Positions 1 through 10,716 of a stretch of DNA of 64,000 nt are shown here, piece after piece (the first letter of the stretch is position 1; each line of letters opens with the position of its first letter). Below the pieces are notes generated by a model, which made no database searches, was not told where the DNA came from, and saw only the letters and a list, made by a program, of their open reading frames with translations. The DNA comes from Sorex araneus (taxonomy: Eukaryota > Chordata > Mammalia > Eulipotyphla > Soricidae): NCBI RefSeq assembly GCF_027595985.1, contig NC_073313.1, positions 87,595,596-87,659,595 of the forward strand, given 5' to 3'. The position numbers and the translations under genes were made by a program.

Positions 1-136
1 CCCTGGGGTATCTCCTAGTTCTGCACTCAGGAACTATTTCCTGGTGGTGGTGCTTGGGGGGGGGGCATATGGGATTCCTGGGGCCAAGTCTAAGCAAGGA
101 AATCACCCTATCTGCTATACTGTCTCTCTGGCCCTG
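1..136 (-). repeat. SINE, A-tailed shrew type, 3'-clipped by window edge
   Basis: Reads as the reverse complement of the common A-tailed shrew SINE: 'ctgcactcaggaac', 'catatgggat', then the head end 'tatctgctatactgtctctc'. A run of nine or more G near 57-65 is an expansion inside the element. It lies in the SMARCA1 intron and its tail is outside the window. Confidence 0.75.
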
Positions 137-288
137 TTCTCAGTAGTTTTGATATGTACCATTCTCATTGGTATAGGATAATATCTTATTGTTGTTTTGA
201 TTTGGATTTTCCTAATAATAAGTGATGATGAGCATTTTTTATGTGCCTGTTGGCCAGGCATTGTCTTCCTCAGAGAAATCCCTGGTGG
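137..288 (-). mobile_element. L1 ORF2 fragment
   Basis: Reverse complement of the L1 ORF2 3' region, including the recurrent 'aataataagtgatgatgag' signature that is also found near 36901 and 39777. It is short and disrupted, with no coding capacity. Confidence 0.65.
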
Positions 289-372
289 GATCCGTGCTGG
301 AAAACTGTATGTCTAAAACTCAGCTATGAATAGCTGTGTAAATCATGGTGTTTTAATAAAACTATAAAAGAA
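289..372 (+). mobile_element. L1 3' terminus
   Basis: Ends with 'aaatcatggtgttttaataa', the plus-sense 3' terminal signature seen in other L1 copies of this window (31704-31718, 38690-38720). Orientation is opposite to the preceding L1 piece, so it is a separate insertion or an inverted junction. Confidence 0.6.
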
Positions 373-1121
373 GATAAAAAATAAAGGAGGGCACTTGGGT
401 TTAAAAAAAAAGAGACAGGTGACAAAAAAGAAATAATACAACCAAGGGCAAAGGGTAGATTGAAGTCTTAAATAGTCCTTCGGGTATTGGTGGGAGTTAT
501 CTGGTGGTGATTGTGACAGAGGCATGATAGTTTTCCTGTAATATTTGAAATATTGTCATATAGGAGAGGGAATCATATTGTTTTATTTGATTACAAGACT
601 TATATCCAGAATGTCAAAAGCTATAGGTGTCATTTTTAACTTTTTTGAAAAAGTGGAATAGACAATCTTGGAAAGAAATGGACACCCAGAGTTAGAAGAA
701 TTTAGATAGATTGATTGACTCAATTTATAAGAACCTCGTACAAGGAATTTGGCACAAATTGAATGATATTTAAAGTTACTTTCTAAGTTTGAGAGCCTAT
801 TATTTTATGAACTCTTACTATTGACAACCTGTACCAAGAGATTTTAGTTCATCACTTTTAGTTCCTAGGTTTCTTGTACTTGAAAGAAACAGCATTTTCT
901 ATGCACTCTTATCCTGCACAGTATTTCCTGAGTTGATTTCTACCACATATCTTTCAGTGTATGTTAGTACATTATATGCAATAAGAAGGGTTTTGTTTTC
1001 AAATTTGGGAAATTCCAACAGTGAATCTTGTCTGTGATAATTATTATAACTTTGGATTATAAAATCTTCAAGAAGTCCTACCAAGAAGAAATTCATTTAC
1101 CTTTTGAAAAGTCCACCATTT
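373..1121. other. SMARCA1 intron, no recognised element
   Basis: AT-rich intronic sequence with an A-run at 402-411 just after the L1 terminus. The small ORFs have no recognisable motif. Nothing further is supported. Confidence 0.5.
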
Positions 1122-1180
1122 GTCTCTCTCTCTCACATACACACAGACACAGACACACACACACACACACACACACACAC
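1122..1180. repeat. (TC)n/(CA)n microsatellite
   Basis: A short CT run passes into interrupted then pure CA dinucleotides (pure part about 1154-1180). It lies within the SMARCA1 intron and is likely to be length-polymorphic. Confidence 0.95.
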
Positions 1181-2658
1181 TACTCTTTCCTTTTTGCACA
1201 GCTATTAACATGATAGTTTTTCATTTGTATTTCTTCATTCTTAACTCTAGATTTTGCATGCCCTTTCTTCCTCTTATGGCCATTTTTTCCTCATAGTAAG
1301 ATAGAGGTATAAATTAGACTAAAAAATTGGGGAAACAGCTTGAGAACCTCCAAACCATTTCCCAAAAGCACAGGAAAAGAGAAGGATAAAGAGATACTGT
1401 GTAGGGGAAATTATATTAAATGGACATGGTTTTGATAGAAAATTTTGCATAGTCACTCAGAGTAACAGTCAAGTTAAACACTGATTTATTGGTAATCTGA
1501 CCTTTCTCCCCGTAATTTTTGGTTTTAGCTAGTGTTCTGTTTATGATACCATCTTTTTAGTTGGGCAGTCTTTAAGCCTGTGAATAGAAGGAGGGATTGG
1601 TATCTCTAGAGAAAGTGATATTACTTCTGCTAGGAATGTAACATCCATACTTGCCAATTCCAGTGAGACCTCTCTCTAGAGTGTAAGATTATATTTCTGT
1701 GTCTGAAGTAGTTAGTGACAGGTTAAAATAAATGAAGGTGAGAACATATTACAGTCTATTCATAATCATTTTGACATAAATTTTTGCCTGCTTATGGACT
1801 GTATCAAAAATATTAGTTTTTTTCCTTCCTGGATCACCCATATGAACACTGAATATGTTTCTAAATATATCTGCAGTAACAGGCAACCATTGCTTATTGA
1901 GAATAATAATAGCCAGGGGCTATGGCTTAATGATTCAGAAAAGCTTCACACAAAGACTGTCTAGTCTCCCTAGAAACCAAAAGTCAAATTTCATCAGGGT
2001 CAACTTAGCCCTTTCTATAATAGATAAATTGAATAACATGCTGTTTAATTTGTATGCGTTATTGAATGAAGTCATGAAGAGTTATTGATCTGCATACTAA
2101 AGATATTACTATTGTTTGGGTAAGAAAAGAAAATTCCAGTGTTAATTTTCCTTAATTATTTAAACCTTGGGTAATTGAGGATGCACAGAAAACTTGAATG
2201 AACCAGTAATACTTGGGTCTTTTAAAAAAATCTTTTCACACATACTCTTAATTAACATTATCTCTAAAGATTTCTAAAATCCCCTCCAACCTCCCTAAAT
2301 TCAAAATGATCTCTAAAAATAAAATGGCGTAATGGGAAGAAATTAGAGGGTGCTGAGTGTGAATCCTGATTCTGAACTTTCATAGGATTGTGGAATATGG
2401 TCAAGTTCTGTCATTTTTAACTTTCTCTGTAGTATCAGAGTATTGATGCTGACTTCAGAGGTTCTCATGAGATTTAATTTTACAGTATAGTTAACCTCCC
2501 TGACATTGAACAAAAGTCTTTTTAATGTCAATACTCAAAACTCTTTTCTTCCTCGTTTTTGCATCACCATATGCAGCTTCTCACACCTTTCTCAGGGCAT
2601 TTACACCACATTGCTTTTATTTGGGAAGATAAGACTATGTTAAAAGTTTGGCATTTCA
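1181..2658. other. SMARCA1 intron, no recognised element
   Basis: I looked for HAND, SANT and SLIDE-linker exons of SMARCA1 in all frames and saw none. The ORF at 1855-2088 (77 codons) lacks flanking splice signals and any known motif. The sequence is AT-rich and single-copy in appearance. Confidence 0.5.
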
Positions 2659-2834
2659 GGACTGGAGAAATAGTACAGTGGGTGGAATGCTTGCCCTGCA
2701 TATGGCCAACCTGAGTTTGATTCCCCAGCATCCTATTGGTCCCCTGAGCACCTCTGCAGTAATTCCTGAGTGCAAATTGAGGAGTAAGTTCTGAGCACTG
2801 CTGCGTGTTGCCCCCCAAACAAACAAACAAACAA
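2659..2834 (+). repeat. A-tailed shrew SINE, moderately diverged
   Basis: Head 'ggactggagaaatagtacag', B-box-like 'gagtttgattcc', body 'cccctgagcac' and 'attcctgagtgc', tail (CAAA)n at 2813-2834. No clear target-site duplication remains. Confidence 0.85.
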
Positions 2835-3221
2835 ATTTGTCATTTCTTTAAGGTGTTGTCGATTTCCTAAGATTTCAATGTTTATTGCAGAAAAAATGGA
2901 CATTACAGAATAGTATGAAGAATAAAACGCGAAATGTTGGTGTTCTTTAGAGATAGCCACTGTTCACTAGGAAAAACAACGTGATTAATATTCTCTCAGC
3001 TGTTTCTTTGTATCTAGGTATATACATATGTTTGTGTATTCTATTACCAAATTACCAAGAATTTAGTTTCCTTATGTTTCCCTAAAAAACACACTGGTCC
3101 AAGCTTTCTTTTTGATAAAGTTCCTTTCCCTCTTGTATTTCTAGGAGTGGAATTGGTAGATCAATGGGTATGAAATTTTAAAGGAGCTTCCTTGATATTT
3201 CCAACTGCTTTCTAGAAAGGC
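2835..3221. mobile_element. Ancient L1M-like 3' UTR remnant
   Basis: Contains 'agagatagccactgttcact' near 2949, similar to the 'agagataaccactgttaac' motif of old mammalian L1 3' UTRs, followed by AT-rich sequence with 'ttcctttccctcttgtattt'. Highly degraded; subfamily not assigned. Confidence 0.4.
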
Positions 3222-3446
3222 AGTGCATTAGCCTACTTGGGCTGCTGAAACAGAATACTTCAGGTTTAAACAAGAGAAAATTCTGTTTTGGAGCTTCCAG
3301 TTGAGTTAGTTTCTCATGATACCTTTCCCCCTGGCTTACACACGACTTCTTCTCATTGTGTCCTCACACAGCCTTTCCTCTCTGTAGGCAAAGAGAGAAA
3401 GAGAAGTTTGGTTATGTCTCTTCCTCTTTTAAAACACCAGCGTGAA
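3222..3446 (-). repeat. MaLR-like (MLT1-type) LTR remnant, part 1
   Basis: Similar to an old mammalian repeat with 'gctgctataacaaaatacc', 'ctcactgtgtcctcacatgg' and 'cctctgtg' motifs (here 'gctgctgaaacagaatactt' and 'cattgtgtcctcacacagcc'). A SINE at 3447-3624 splits it from part 2. The family name is from memory and uncertain; the ancient-repeat call is firmer. Confidence 0.5.
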
Positions 3447-3624
3447 GCCTGAGAGGTAGTAGGAGGTTAGCTAAGGCCATTGCCTTGAATTCTACTGACC
3501 CTGGGTCAGAATTCTCAGCACCACATATAATCCCCTGAACACTGCCAGGGTTTGCTTCTTAGCACAGAGCCAGGAATAACTCGTGATCATTTGCCAATAT
3601 TGCCCAGATTCAGAAAAAACTTAA
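3447..3624 (+). repeat. Degraded A-tailed SINE inside the old LTR
   Basis: Diverged head 'gcctgagaggtagtaggagg', body 'cagcaccacatataatcccc', 'tgaacactgccagggt' and 'cacagagccaggaataact'. It interrupts the MaLR-like repeat and is therefore younger than it. Confidence 0.6.
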
Positions 3625-3785
3625 AAGAACAACTGTCCTGTTGGATTAGAGCCCACCCTATCATTTCACTTAACCATTATTACCTCCTTAAAGGCTCCAT
3701 CTTTAAGTACAGTCATATGATTGGAAGGAATAGTTTCAACATAAGAATTAAGGATGGGCCTCACAATTAAGTCCATAACAGTGAT
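3625..3785 (-). repeat. MaLR-like LTR remnant, part 2
   Basis: Resumes with 'ctgttggattagagcccacc' and ends 'aattaagtccataaca', matching the remembered end '...caattcagcccataaca' of the same old repeat. No retroviral coding sequence is present. Confidence 0.5.
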
Positions 3786-3903
3786 TAAGGTGTCCATCAT
3801 CAGTGAGTGAGAGTTTCTATTTCTTCTTACTGCCAACATGGTATATACATACAACATATTGCTAATTTGATTAAGATGGTTTTATTTTACTTTGCAATTC
3901 TTT

Positions 3904-4156
3904 GGACTGGAGTGATAGCACAGCGGCTAGAGTGTTTGCTTTGCACATGGCCGACCTGGCTTCGATTCCTCTGTCCCTCTCAGAGAGCCCGGCAAGCTAC
4001 TGAGAATATCCCGCCCGCACAGCAGAGCCTGGCAAGCTCCCCGTGGCATATTCATTATGCCAAAAACAGTAACAACAAGTCTCACAATGAAGACGTTACT
4101 GTTGCCCGCTCGAGCAAATTGATGAACAACGGGATGACAGTGTTACAGTACAACAG
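3904..4156 (+). repeat. Type-B shrew SINE (non-A tail) with 12-bp TSD
   Basis: Shares the tRNA-like head with the A-tailed SINE ('gagtgatagcacagcgg', then 'cgattcctctgtccctctca'), but has a different body: 'gcctggcaagctccccgtgg', 'agtctcacaatg', 'gcccgctcgagcaaa' and 'gggatgacagtg'. The tail is CAGTG-rich with no poly(A). Flanked by a perfect duplication tgcaattctttg at 3893-3904 and 4157-4168. Confidence 0.9.
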
Positions 4157-4168
4157 TGCAATTCTTTG

Positions 4169-4872
4169 ATCATTAGCTAGAGAGAAACTTTTAATGGTAT
4201 TTGTTTTTATTTGGGAATTTTTTTTATCTTCTTGTTGTTTAGGATTACAAAAGTATTTAGTTTAGTTCATGGCATTGATAGCCAAAGTACTACACACAAA
4301 CACTAATGAAATGCCCATGACCATCCACCCTTGTCCTTGTGTCACCTGTAGTCTGACCTTCTTTTTTCCCCATCCCCCCATTATTTGTTAATTAACAGTT
4401 AAGGTTTTGGTGCGTACTATTTTTAAAAAAATTAAAACAATTGATTGAGCTTCTGTAATTTATTATTTTGTTAAGGATGGCTTCCAATGCACATGAAGCC
4501 AACACCACACCCATCACCAGTGCATCCACCTCCCTTCCCCTCTCTTTCAAGCTCACATCACCATCAATTCAGTTGTGTGGGTCAGTTCTTTGGCCCTGAC
4601 TTATTACCATCTTTTCTTCCCTTAGTACCATCTGTGTGTTCCAGACCCTCTGCCTAGGTTCCTGGGTTACTTCCAGTCAATCCATCATTTCCTTGCACCC
4701 TCTTCATCATTTTCTTGCACCCTTTTCATCATTTTCTTGCACCCTCTTTCCCTGCCCCAAACCCGGGACTCTCAAGTCTGCAATCTAGTACCCATGATTT
4801 ATTATTGATTGACACTGCCTTTATTTGTTTGGACCAGTTTTGGGTTGGGGTTCTAAATAGCCAGTATATCTA
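4169..4872 (-). mobile_element. Diverged L1 3' region (about 4430-4760) in otherwise unassigned intron
   Basis: The stretch 4490-4560 ('cacacccatcaccagtgcat') resembles the C-rich 3' UTR of the shrew L1s in minus orientation but is strongly diverged. Near 4685-4745 'tcatcattttcttgcaccct' is repeated about three times in tandem (period about 25 bp). The first 260 bp show nothing recognisable. Confidence 0.4.
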
Positions 4873-5026
4873 CATTTTCTTTTGGAGGGGTGGGGGGGAA
4901 TCATGCCTGACCACTCAGGATTTACTCCTGGCTATGCACAGGTGACCATATAGAATGCCAGGTATCGAATCTCGGTTGGCCACGTCAAAGCAAGCTTCCT
5001 GCCTGTTTTGCTACCTCTCCAGCCCT
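4873..5026 (-). repeat. A-tailed SINE, diverged
   Basis: Minus-sense signature: 'tttactcctggctatgcaca', 'gaccatatagaatgccaggt', 'atcgaatctcggttggccac', ending 'ctacctctccagccc'. No clear target duplication. Confidence 0.75.
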
Positions 5027-5632
5027 TAAACCTACATTTTCATTTGAGTGTTTAACTATTTTGTATTTTCTCAGACAGTTTTACTTACAGACAAAAGTAG
5101 TTGTCTTTGAAAATGTAATTTGATCTTTGATGGTTAACTTACTTTTCTTTAAAATATAGCACACTGCACTGTGTTTATAATTGAGTTTCCCTATGAATGA
5201 ATCATGTGTAATACTCACCATATATTCATAAAATCTGTTTCTAGTTTGGATTCATTGATTTGTTGGAAACGAAATACAAATAGGGGCAAGGTTTTATGCA
5301 AAATCCTTCCAGGTATTATTTGCTCTAGATTAATAATGTTTTCCATGTCTCCTGAGTTAGTTTCCTAACAGTGTTTCCTGAGATCTGCTCCTCAGAACTC
5401 TGATTCTTCAAGCGTCCTATGGGAAGAGATTATCTGTTGTTCAGTAGCTTTTGAGTAGCAATGCCCTCCTAGGATTTCATAATGTTCTTCATGAACTTAG
5501 AGGCTCTGGGGCACCCAATAGTAAAGAAACTTGCTTGACTTTTGTCACTTGCAAAGTTAGAAAACTTACTTCGACCAAATAATTTTGCTTTATGTTATTT
5601 TTTTGTTTATATGCCTTTTTGCTAACTTTCAT
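5027..5632. other. SMARCA1 intron, no recognised element
   Basis: AT-rich sequence. No exon with splice signals and a recognisable SMARCA1 reading frame was found, and no repeat is visible. Confidence 0.45.
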
Positions 5633-5881
5633 GTAGCACTGTAGCACTGTTGTCCCATTGTACATTGATTTGTGCAAGCGGGCACCAGTAATGTCTCCAT
5701 TGTGAGACTTGTTATTGTTTTTGACATATCGAATATGCCACGGGGAGCTTGCCAGGCTCTGCTGTACGGGCGGGATACTCTCGGTAGCTTGCCGGGCTCT
5801 CCGAGAGAGATGGAGGGATTGAATCCATGTCCGCCGCATGCAAGGCAAACACCTTACCTGCTGTGCTATCGTTCCAGTCCA
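5633..5881 (-). repeat. Type-B SINE with 11-bp TSD
   Basis: Reverse complement of the non-A-tailed SINE: 'gcactgttgtcccattgt', 'gcgggcaccagtaatgtctc', 'catatcgaatatgccacggg' and 'gctatcgttccagtcc'. Flanked by ctaactttcat at 5622-5632 and 5882-5892. Confidence 0.9.
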
Positions 5882-6014
5882 CTAACTTTCATAGTTTGAA
5901 ATTTTTACATACACACAGGAAGTTATAAAGGAATGTACAGGAAGGTCCCATGGATTATCTTCATCCAGTTTTTCACAATGGTAACATTTTACACAATTAT
6001 AGTATAGTGCCACA

Positions 6015-6207
6015 GGGGCTGGAGTGATAGCACAGCGGGTGGGGCGTTTGCCTTGCACGCGGCCGACCCGGGTTCGAATCCCAGCATCCCATATGGTCCC
6101 CAGAGCACCGCCAGGGGTAATTCCTGAGTGCATGAGCCAGGAATGACCCCTGTGCATTGCCAGGTGTGACCCAAAAAGCAAAAAAAAAAAAAACAAAAAA
6201 ACTTTAC
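6015..6207 (+). repeat. Young A-tailed SINE with 17-bp TSD
   Basis: Near-consensus copy, with pol III A-box region 'gatagcacagcgggtggggc' and B-box 'gggttcgaatcc', A-rich tail to 6207. Perfect duplication tatagtatagtgccaca at 5998-6014 and 6208-6224. It lies about 600 bp upstream of the SMARCA1 exon. Confidence 0.95.
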
Positions 6208-6234
6208 TATAGTATAGTGCCACAACTAGGAAAT

Positions 6235-6745
6235 TGATATTAATAAAATCCATGGGATGTATTTAAATCTCATAAATTATACATGCAAGCATTTGTGTAT
6301 GTGCATAGTTCACAGCAATTTTATCACATGTAGATCAGTGAAACTAGTATCAGCACAAGACTCCTGTGTGAGCGTTTGAGTGACACCTACTCTTTTCCTA
6401 ACCTCTGGCAACCATCGATATATTTCTATACTTTGTAATTTCAAAAATGTTATGTAACTGGAATGACATGCTTTGTAATTTTGGAGTTTGCATCTTTTTT
6501 ACTCAGTGCAATTTCTCGAGGTTCATCCAGGTTGTTACATGCATCCGTGGTTCTTATTCTTTTTTATTGCTGAGTTCTATTGTATTATAAGGATGTATGC
6601 ATCACAGGTTTTTTGTAACTATTCACCCACTGAATGACATTAATCTCCTTCCATTTTGGGGGCGGACCATTATTAATACCTGATATAAATATTGTTCTGA
6701 AGAATACCAGTTTTGGAAATTCCATACCACAGAAATGACAATAAA
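6235..6745 (-). mobile_element. Ancient L1M-like ORF2 3' end
   Basis: Reads like old eutherian L1 in reverse: 'cctctggcaaccatcgatat', 'ggttcatccaggttgttaca', 'tattgctgagttctattgta' and 'ctattcacccactgaatgac'. Too degraded to code. It ends about 60 bp before the SMARCA1 penultimate exon. Confidence 0.65.
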
Positions 6746-6807
6746 ATATCACTTTTTAAGGGTTATGACTGGGTTGCAAAAACTAAAAGTTTTATTATTT
6801 GGTTTAG

Positions 6808-6918
6808 GAGTTTCAGAGACGCTGTAATACTCTGATTTCATTGATTGAGAAAGAAAATATGGAAATTGAGGAAAGAGAGAGAGCAGAAAAGAAGAAACGG
6901 TCAACTAAAACTCCAATG
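6808..6918 (+). CDS. SMARCA1: SMARCA1 (SNF2L) penultimate coding exon
   Basis: SMARCA1 is the ISWI-type ATPase of NURF-like nucleosome-remodelling complexes and acts in the nucleus. This exon has a pyrimidine-biased acceptor ending ggtttag (6801-6807) and a GT donor at 6919, and encodes 37 residues in phase 0. The reading frame starts [20 protein letters not shown] and continues with a charged helix ending in a KKKR cluster and TKTPM. The known protein places this just after the SLIDE domain, in the C-terminal tail. The choice of SMARCA1 over the paralogue SMARCA5 rests on the [21 protein letters not shown] pattern and on the VKS end in the next exon, both from memory. The frame is open with intact splice sites, so this looks like the real gene and not a retrocopy. 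Confidence 0.95.
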
Positions 6919-7995
6919 GTAAAATTTTCAGCATTTTCCTAACTTTTAGGTAGATCCCATTTTTTTTATACATAATTGAATTGTCTATATTATGTTTCAT
7001 GCCATAATGGTACTTATGAAAACTGGTTTTATAAAATTTTCTTTTGCAGAAAAAGAACTACGTTCAGATTATGTTTCCTATTTGTTTATAGTACATATAG
7101 GAACTCCTAAGGAACAGAGTTCAGTACTTAGAATAAATCCTCATGATTTTGAGCAGAAATATAATGCAAGCAAAAATCTTTTGAATAGACACTAGAACTG
7201 TCATGGGGGCAAGAGAAGAGGGGTGGGTTTGAATTGAATGTGACTGAGGTTAAAACTGGGAGTTCTGATTTGATCAAATAAGGTTTCTTATCTTTGTAAA
7301 ACTATGTGTTGTAAATGAGAACTTTGCTTTACAGACAACAAAGCTTTATTTGGTATTAAGTTTATTGTTGAATAATATAATAATGATTTTAAACCAGTCA
7401 GGTTGCCTTGTACAACTACAGTTTAAAATACTCTTGAATAGATTATATCATCTGAGTGTGGCTAAGTAAATTACCATATTTCATCAATCTAAGATGCCTT
7501 CCATTTTAAGACACAACATTATTTTATGTGCCACTAAGGAAAAAAATGCTGCCAAATAACCAAGATTTTCCATCAATTACATGATTTCACAGATGCTAAA
7601 ATGGGAAAGATATGTGCACCTTAGAATATATGAAATTTGGTATTTTGACACTGATCATAAGGTTTTTAAAAATAATATACCACAAATAAAAATTTACCCA
7701 AAAAACTTAATAATTCTTTAAGAGTACATTTATAGTACCATGTGTAAGTAGACACTGATGACTATTTTTGATGGGTATTTTCTTGTCTTTTCCTAAAAAG
7801 AAACATCTTTGAAGGTTATTTTGCATTGGGTTATGTAGTTTGTTGGGCTATATAGAATATTAACTGTGAGTATAAAATTTAAGTGAATATTCATGTTAAA
7901 ATTTTTTTAATGCATTTACATCCTAGATTTAACATTGTTGGGCCATTTAAAAATGTGCATACTGGAGCAGAACATTAAATCTGTTTCCATTTTAG
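6919..7995 (+). other. SMARCA1: Last intron of SMARCA1
   Basis: GT at 6919-6920 and AG at 7994-7995, with a T-rich tract 'ctgtttccattttag' before the acceptor. It is 1,077 bp, phase 0 on both sides, AT-rich and free of SINEs or recognisable L1. Confidence 0.9.
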
Positions 7996-8067
7996 TCACA
8001 GAAAAGAAAAGCAGAGTCAGCTACTGAGAGCTCTGGAAAGAAGGATGTCAAGAAGGTGAAATCCTAA
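7996..8067 (+). CDS. SMARCA1: SMARCA1 terminal coding exon and stop
   Basis: Continues the previous exon in frame for 23 residues, beginning SQKRKAESATESSGKK and ending DVKKVKS, with TAA at 8065-8067. The tail is rich in lysine and arginine (KRK, KKDVKK), compatible with a nuclear-localisation or nucleic-acid-binding tail, an inferred role. Together the two exons give the last 60 residues; the ATPase, HAND, SANT and SLIDE exons must lie upstream of the window. Confidence 0.95.
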   Translation, partial: SQKRKAESATESSGKKDVKKVKS

Positions 8068-8730
8068 AGCCTAGAAATAAAGTTTTTAATGGGAAATTGC
8101 TATTTTCTTGTTCCCATCTTCAAATGCTAATTGCCAGTTCCAGTGTATTCATGGTACTTTAAGAAAAATCTCCTTGATTTTGATTTCGTGCATATTTTAT
8201 ATATTTTACAATGCTTTCTACCTGAAATGTGTAGCTTTATATTTTATGCATTCTAGTATTTTTGTGTACTGTATTTTGTGCATTTCATGTCTTCATCAAA
8301 AAAACCTCTCAGTCCTTGTTCTTTTGAAGCTTGTGCTGAGGTTTTAGCTTTTCTATGTTTTATATGCCGCTTCTTTGAAAGAGAACCTAGATTCTATAGC
8401 TGTATTATTGTTGTTTCATACTTTAAATTTATATGGCTGTGGAAAAATCAATTAAAATGATTTGAGGAGAAAGACTTTTTCACTTCTTTGTTGCTTTCTT
8501 TTCTATTGAGTATGGGTTTGTATGTGTTCCTGCATACTGTTATTAGCATAATTATTGTTGCTTTGAGGTCATCTAAATATTTTTCCCAAAGGAATAAAGG
8601 GTGAAAAAAGAAAATTATTAAAAAAACTAATATTTGATACTGTGCTTGCTGTCAGTATACACTACATTTAAATTATTCTCTAAATATTCAAGTGGGAAAA
8701 TATAATAAAGAAATGTCTATAAGAAATTTA
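8068..8730 (+). other. SMARCA1: SMARCA1 3' UTR with three candidate poly(A) signals
   Basis: AATAAA occurs at 8076-8081 (only 9 bases after the stop), 8593-8598 and 8704-8709. The last is followed by a T/G-rich stretch (about 8739-8755, 'cctgttttttgtg') that could serve as the downstream element, so I place the main 3' end near 8730. The region contains no transposon insertion, unlike almost everything else in the window. Confidence 0.7.
8704..8709 (+). promoter_or_regulatory. Probable main poly(A) signal of SMARCA1
   Basis: AATAAA with a T/G-rich downstream element at about 8739-8755. Use relative to the alternatives at 8076 and 8593 cannot be decided from sequence. Confidence 0.55.
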
Positions 8731-10716
8731 ATTATTTCCTGTTTTTTGTGCAGTGGAAAATAGTTTATTGGCTGAATTTTATTGTTCACTATTATCCATT
8801 TGGTTTAAAGTTCAAGCTCTGCTTGCTGACTTGTGCATTATCTTCTGCCCCACTAGCCAGGTAGAGGGGTGTGGGTACAACATATAGATTTATTATCTAC
8901 AAAAATTGGAATGTGAAATCAGTGCTATATGTGCAGGAGGGGGGTGTCTTCTATAGGAAAACAATTATTCTTAGACAGCAAACAATCTCAAAATGTCAAA
9001 GATTTTACATACACAGAGTTTATGTCTTGTTCTCATTACGGCCCCCATTCATGCTGGAGGGATACAGGAATGGGAAAAGAGGTGCTCCACATTGTCACTC
9101 AAGATTCCAAGGTGAACGAGTGAGATTGCACTCTTAAAGCTGACCATCTGGGGCAAAGGCTTTTTCAGCTGCCTTCATAGGAAAAAGAGGTGGAGTATCT
9201 CAAGGAGGCTTTTTTCCACTTCAGCCAGTATTGACACATGTCACAACTGCTTATATTTCATGGTCTAAAAATAGTCACAGGATCCTAAAGGGCTAGCAAA
9301 TGTTGGGACACATACAGACTGCTTTGCATCACTGCTTCTGCCACACGAACTATGAGTTTAGGAAAGACCTTGGTCTGTCTCATGAAGCAGTTAGTGTGCA
9401 GGGCAGATAATAAGGGAGTAGGAAAAAACCAATCAGAATTGAGTGTGAAACATAGCAAATATAAGCAAATATGATAATTATCAGGATCATGGTATTGGTT
9501 ATCAAAACAAGGTCTGGAGCAGTGAAGAGTTGTATGTACCCTTCCTCTCCCAGGAATTTTGCATTTCTGGTCACAGTGTATTTAGGGTACCATTGGAAAA
9601 CCTATGATAACCTCGAGAACAAGTCAGTGTCTTTCACCACCTCAGTCTTAGGGGTTCTACAACATGCAACTAGATCTTTGAGAATGACAACTCACTATCA
9701 GCTGGAGTCTAAGTCTTCATTGTCCAGATTTCCTGTTTCCTACTGCCGTGTTCCTAATTAGATTCCTTTTGTTGTTTCCATTATTAGACCCTTGTACCTT
9801 GTTGGAAGTTGTATGTTGTTGGGTGCTCTTAAAAAAGAAAGTTAGGGTTATATTAGATAAGGAATCTAAGAGATATTCAAACCTGTCCTTGTCTAACATG
9901 CCTTTTCTGTAAAGTCCATGCAAGAGGCAAAGGTAAGCTAAGTAATGCTTCAGTAGTTGTCATTTCAGCTCCAAACTTCAATCCAGAGCTCTTAAGTCCA
10001 AGATACCATTTTGGAAACTTTAACTCTTATGTCATTAAAAATTCCAAGCACCCAAACTGTGCAAAATGATACCTGACCGGATCTTACTGATTACTCCCAA
10101 GTTCTGTGTCCTAAACAGCCTAAGGATGGTCCTGGACTCTGATAAATTGGTTCACCATTATTTCTGTTTGGGATAAATTTGGAGGGTGAAGCTGTCCTTG
10201 AACTCCTTTCATGAAAAAAAAAATTAACAACCTCTACTTCTTGTTCTTTCTCTGCTAATATAAAGGGTTATTAGTTAAGCTTTATGTGTTTATCTACTTA
10301 AGGTGAGAAAATCTGCAGGTAAGTTCTTTCAGGCTTTTCATGGGGCCATTTCTCTGATGTACTTGCTCTCAGGAGCCTTTATTTCATTAAAGAGATATGA
10401 AATTCAGCTACTCAAGTCCATCAGTGAATGTCTTTGATGTCATCCTCAGAAACTTGAGGAATCCTTTAATTCAGGATGTGAACTTAAAGACTGCTCTATT
10501 TAGTTCGTGAATATTTACATATTATATTTCTCGTATTATGTACAGAGCTACTATAAACATAGTCTGCGAAGGAGATCTATGCAATGAACATCAGATGACA
10601 TCCCAGTCCAAATACAATGATGGTAATACAGAATGCTCCAAGTCATATCTGAAACCCCTCTCCTTGTTAGTTTTCCACAGAGATAGTGAAGTGTCATAAA
10701 ACTTTCAAAGTCTGGA
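8731..10716. other. Intergenic sequence downstream of SMARCA1, largely repeat-free
   Basis: About 2 kb with no recognised SINE or L1, unusual for this window. The longest frames (8871-9137, 88 codons; 9471-9761, 96 codons) carry no known motif and no exon-like borders. Conservation could not be tested. Confidence 0.5.

Noticed and set aside
1122-1180. Regular short repeats that might suggest an array such as CRISPR
   Set aside because: Pure dinucleotide microsatellite with no spacers, in a mammalian intron.
1-6807. Possible additional SMARCA1 exons upstream
   Set aside because: I looked for the SLIDE-linker and HAND/SANT coding patterns and found none; the sequence is repeat-bearing intron.
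9471-9761. 96-codon frame in a repeat-poor block 3' of SMARCA1
   Set aside because: No motif, start context or exon structure recognised; chance frame is the simplest view.
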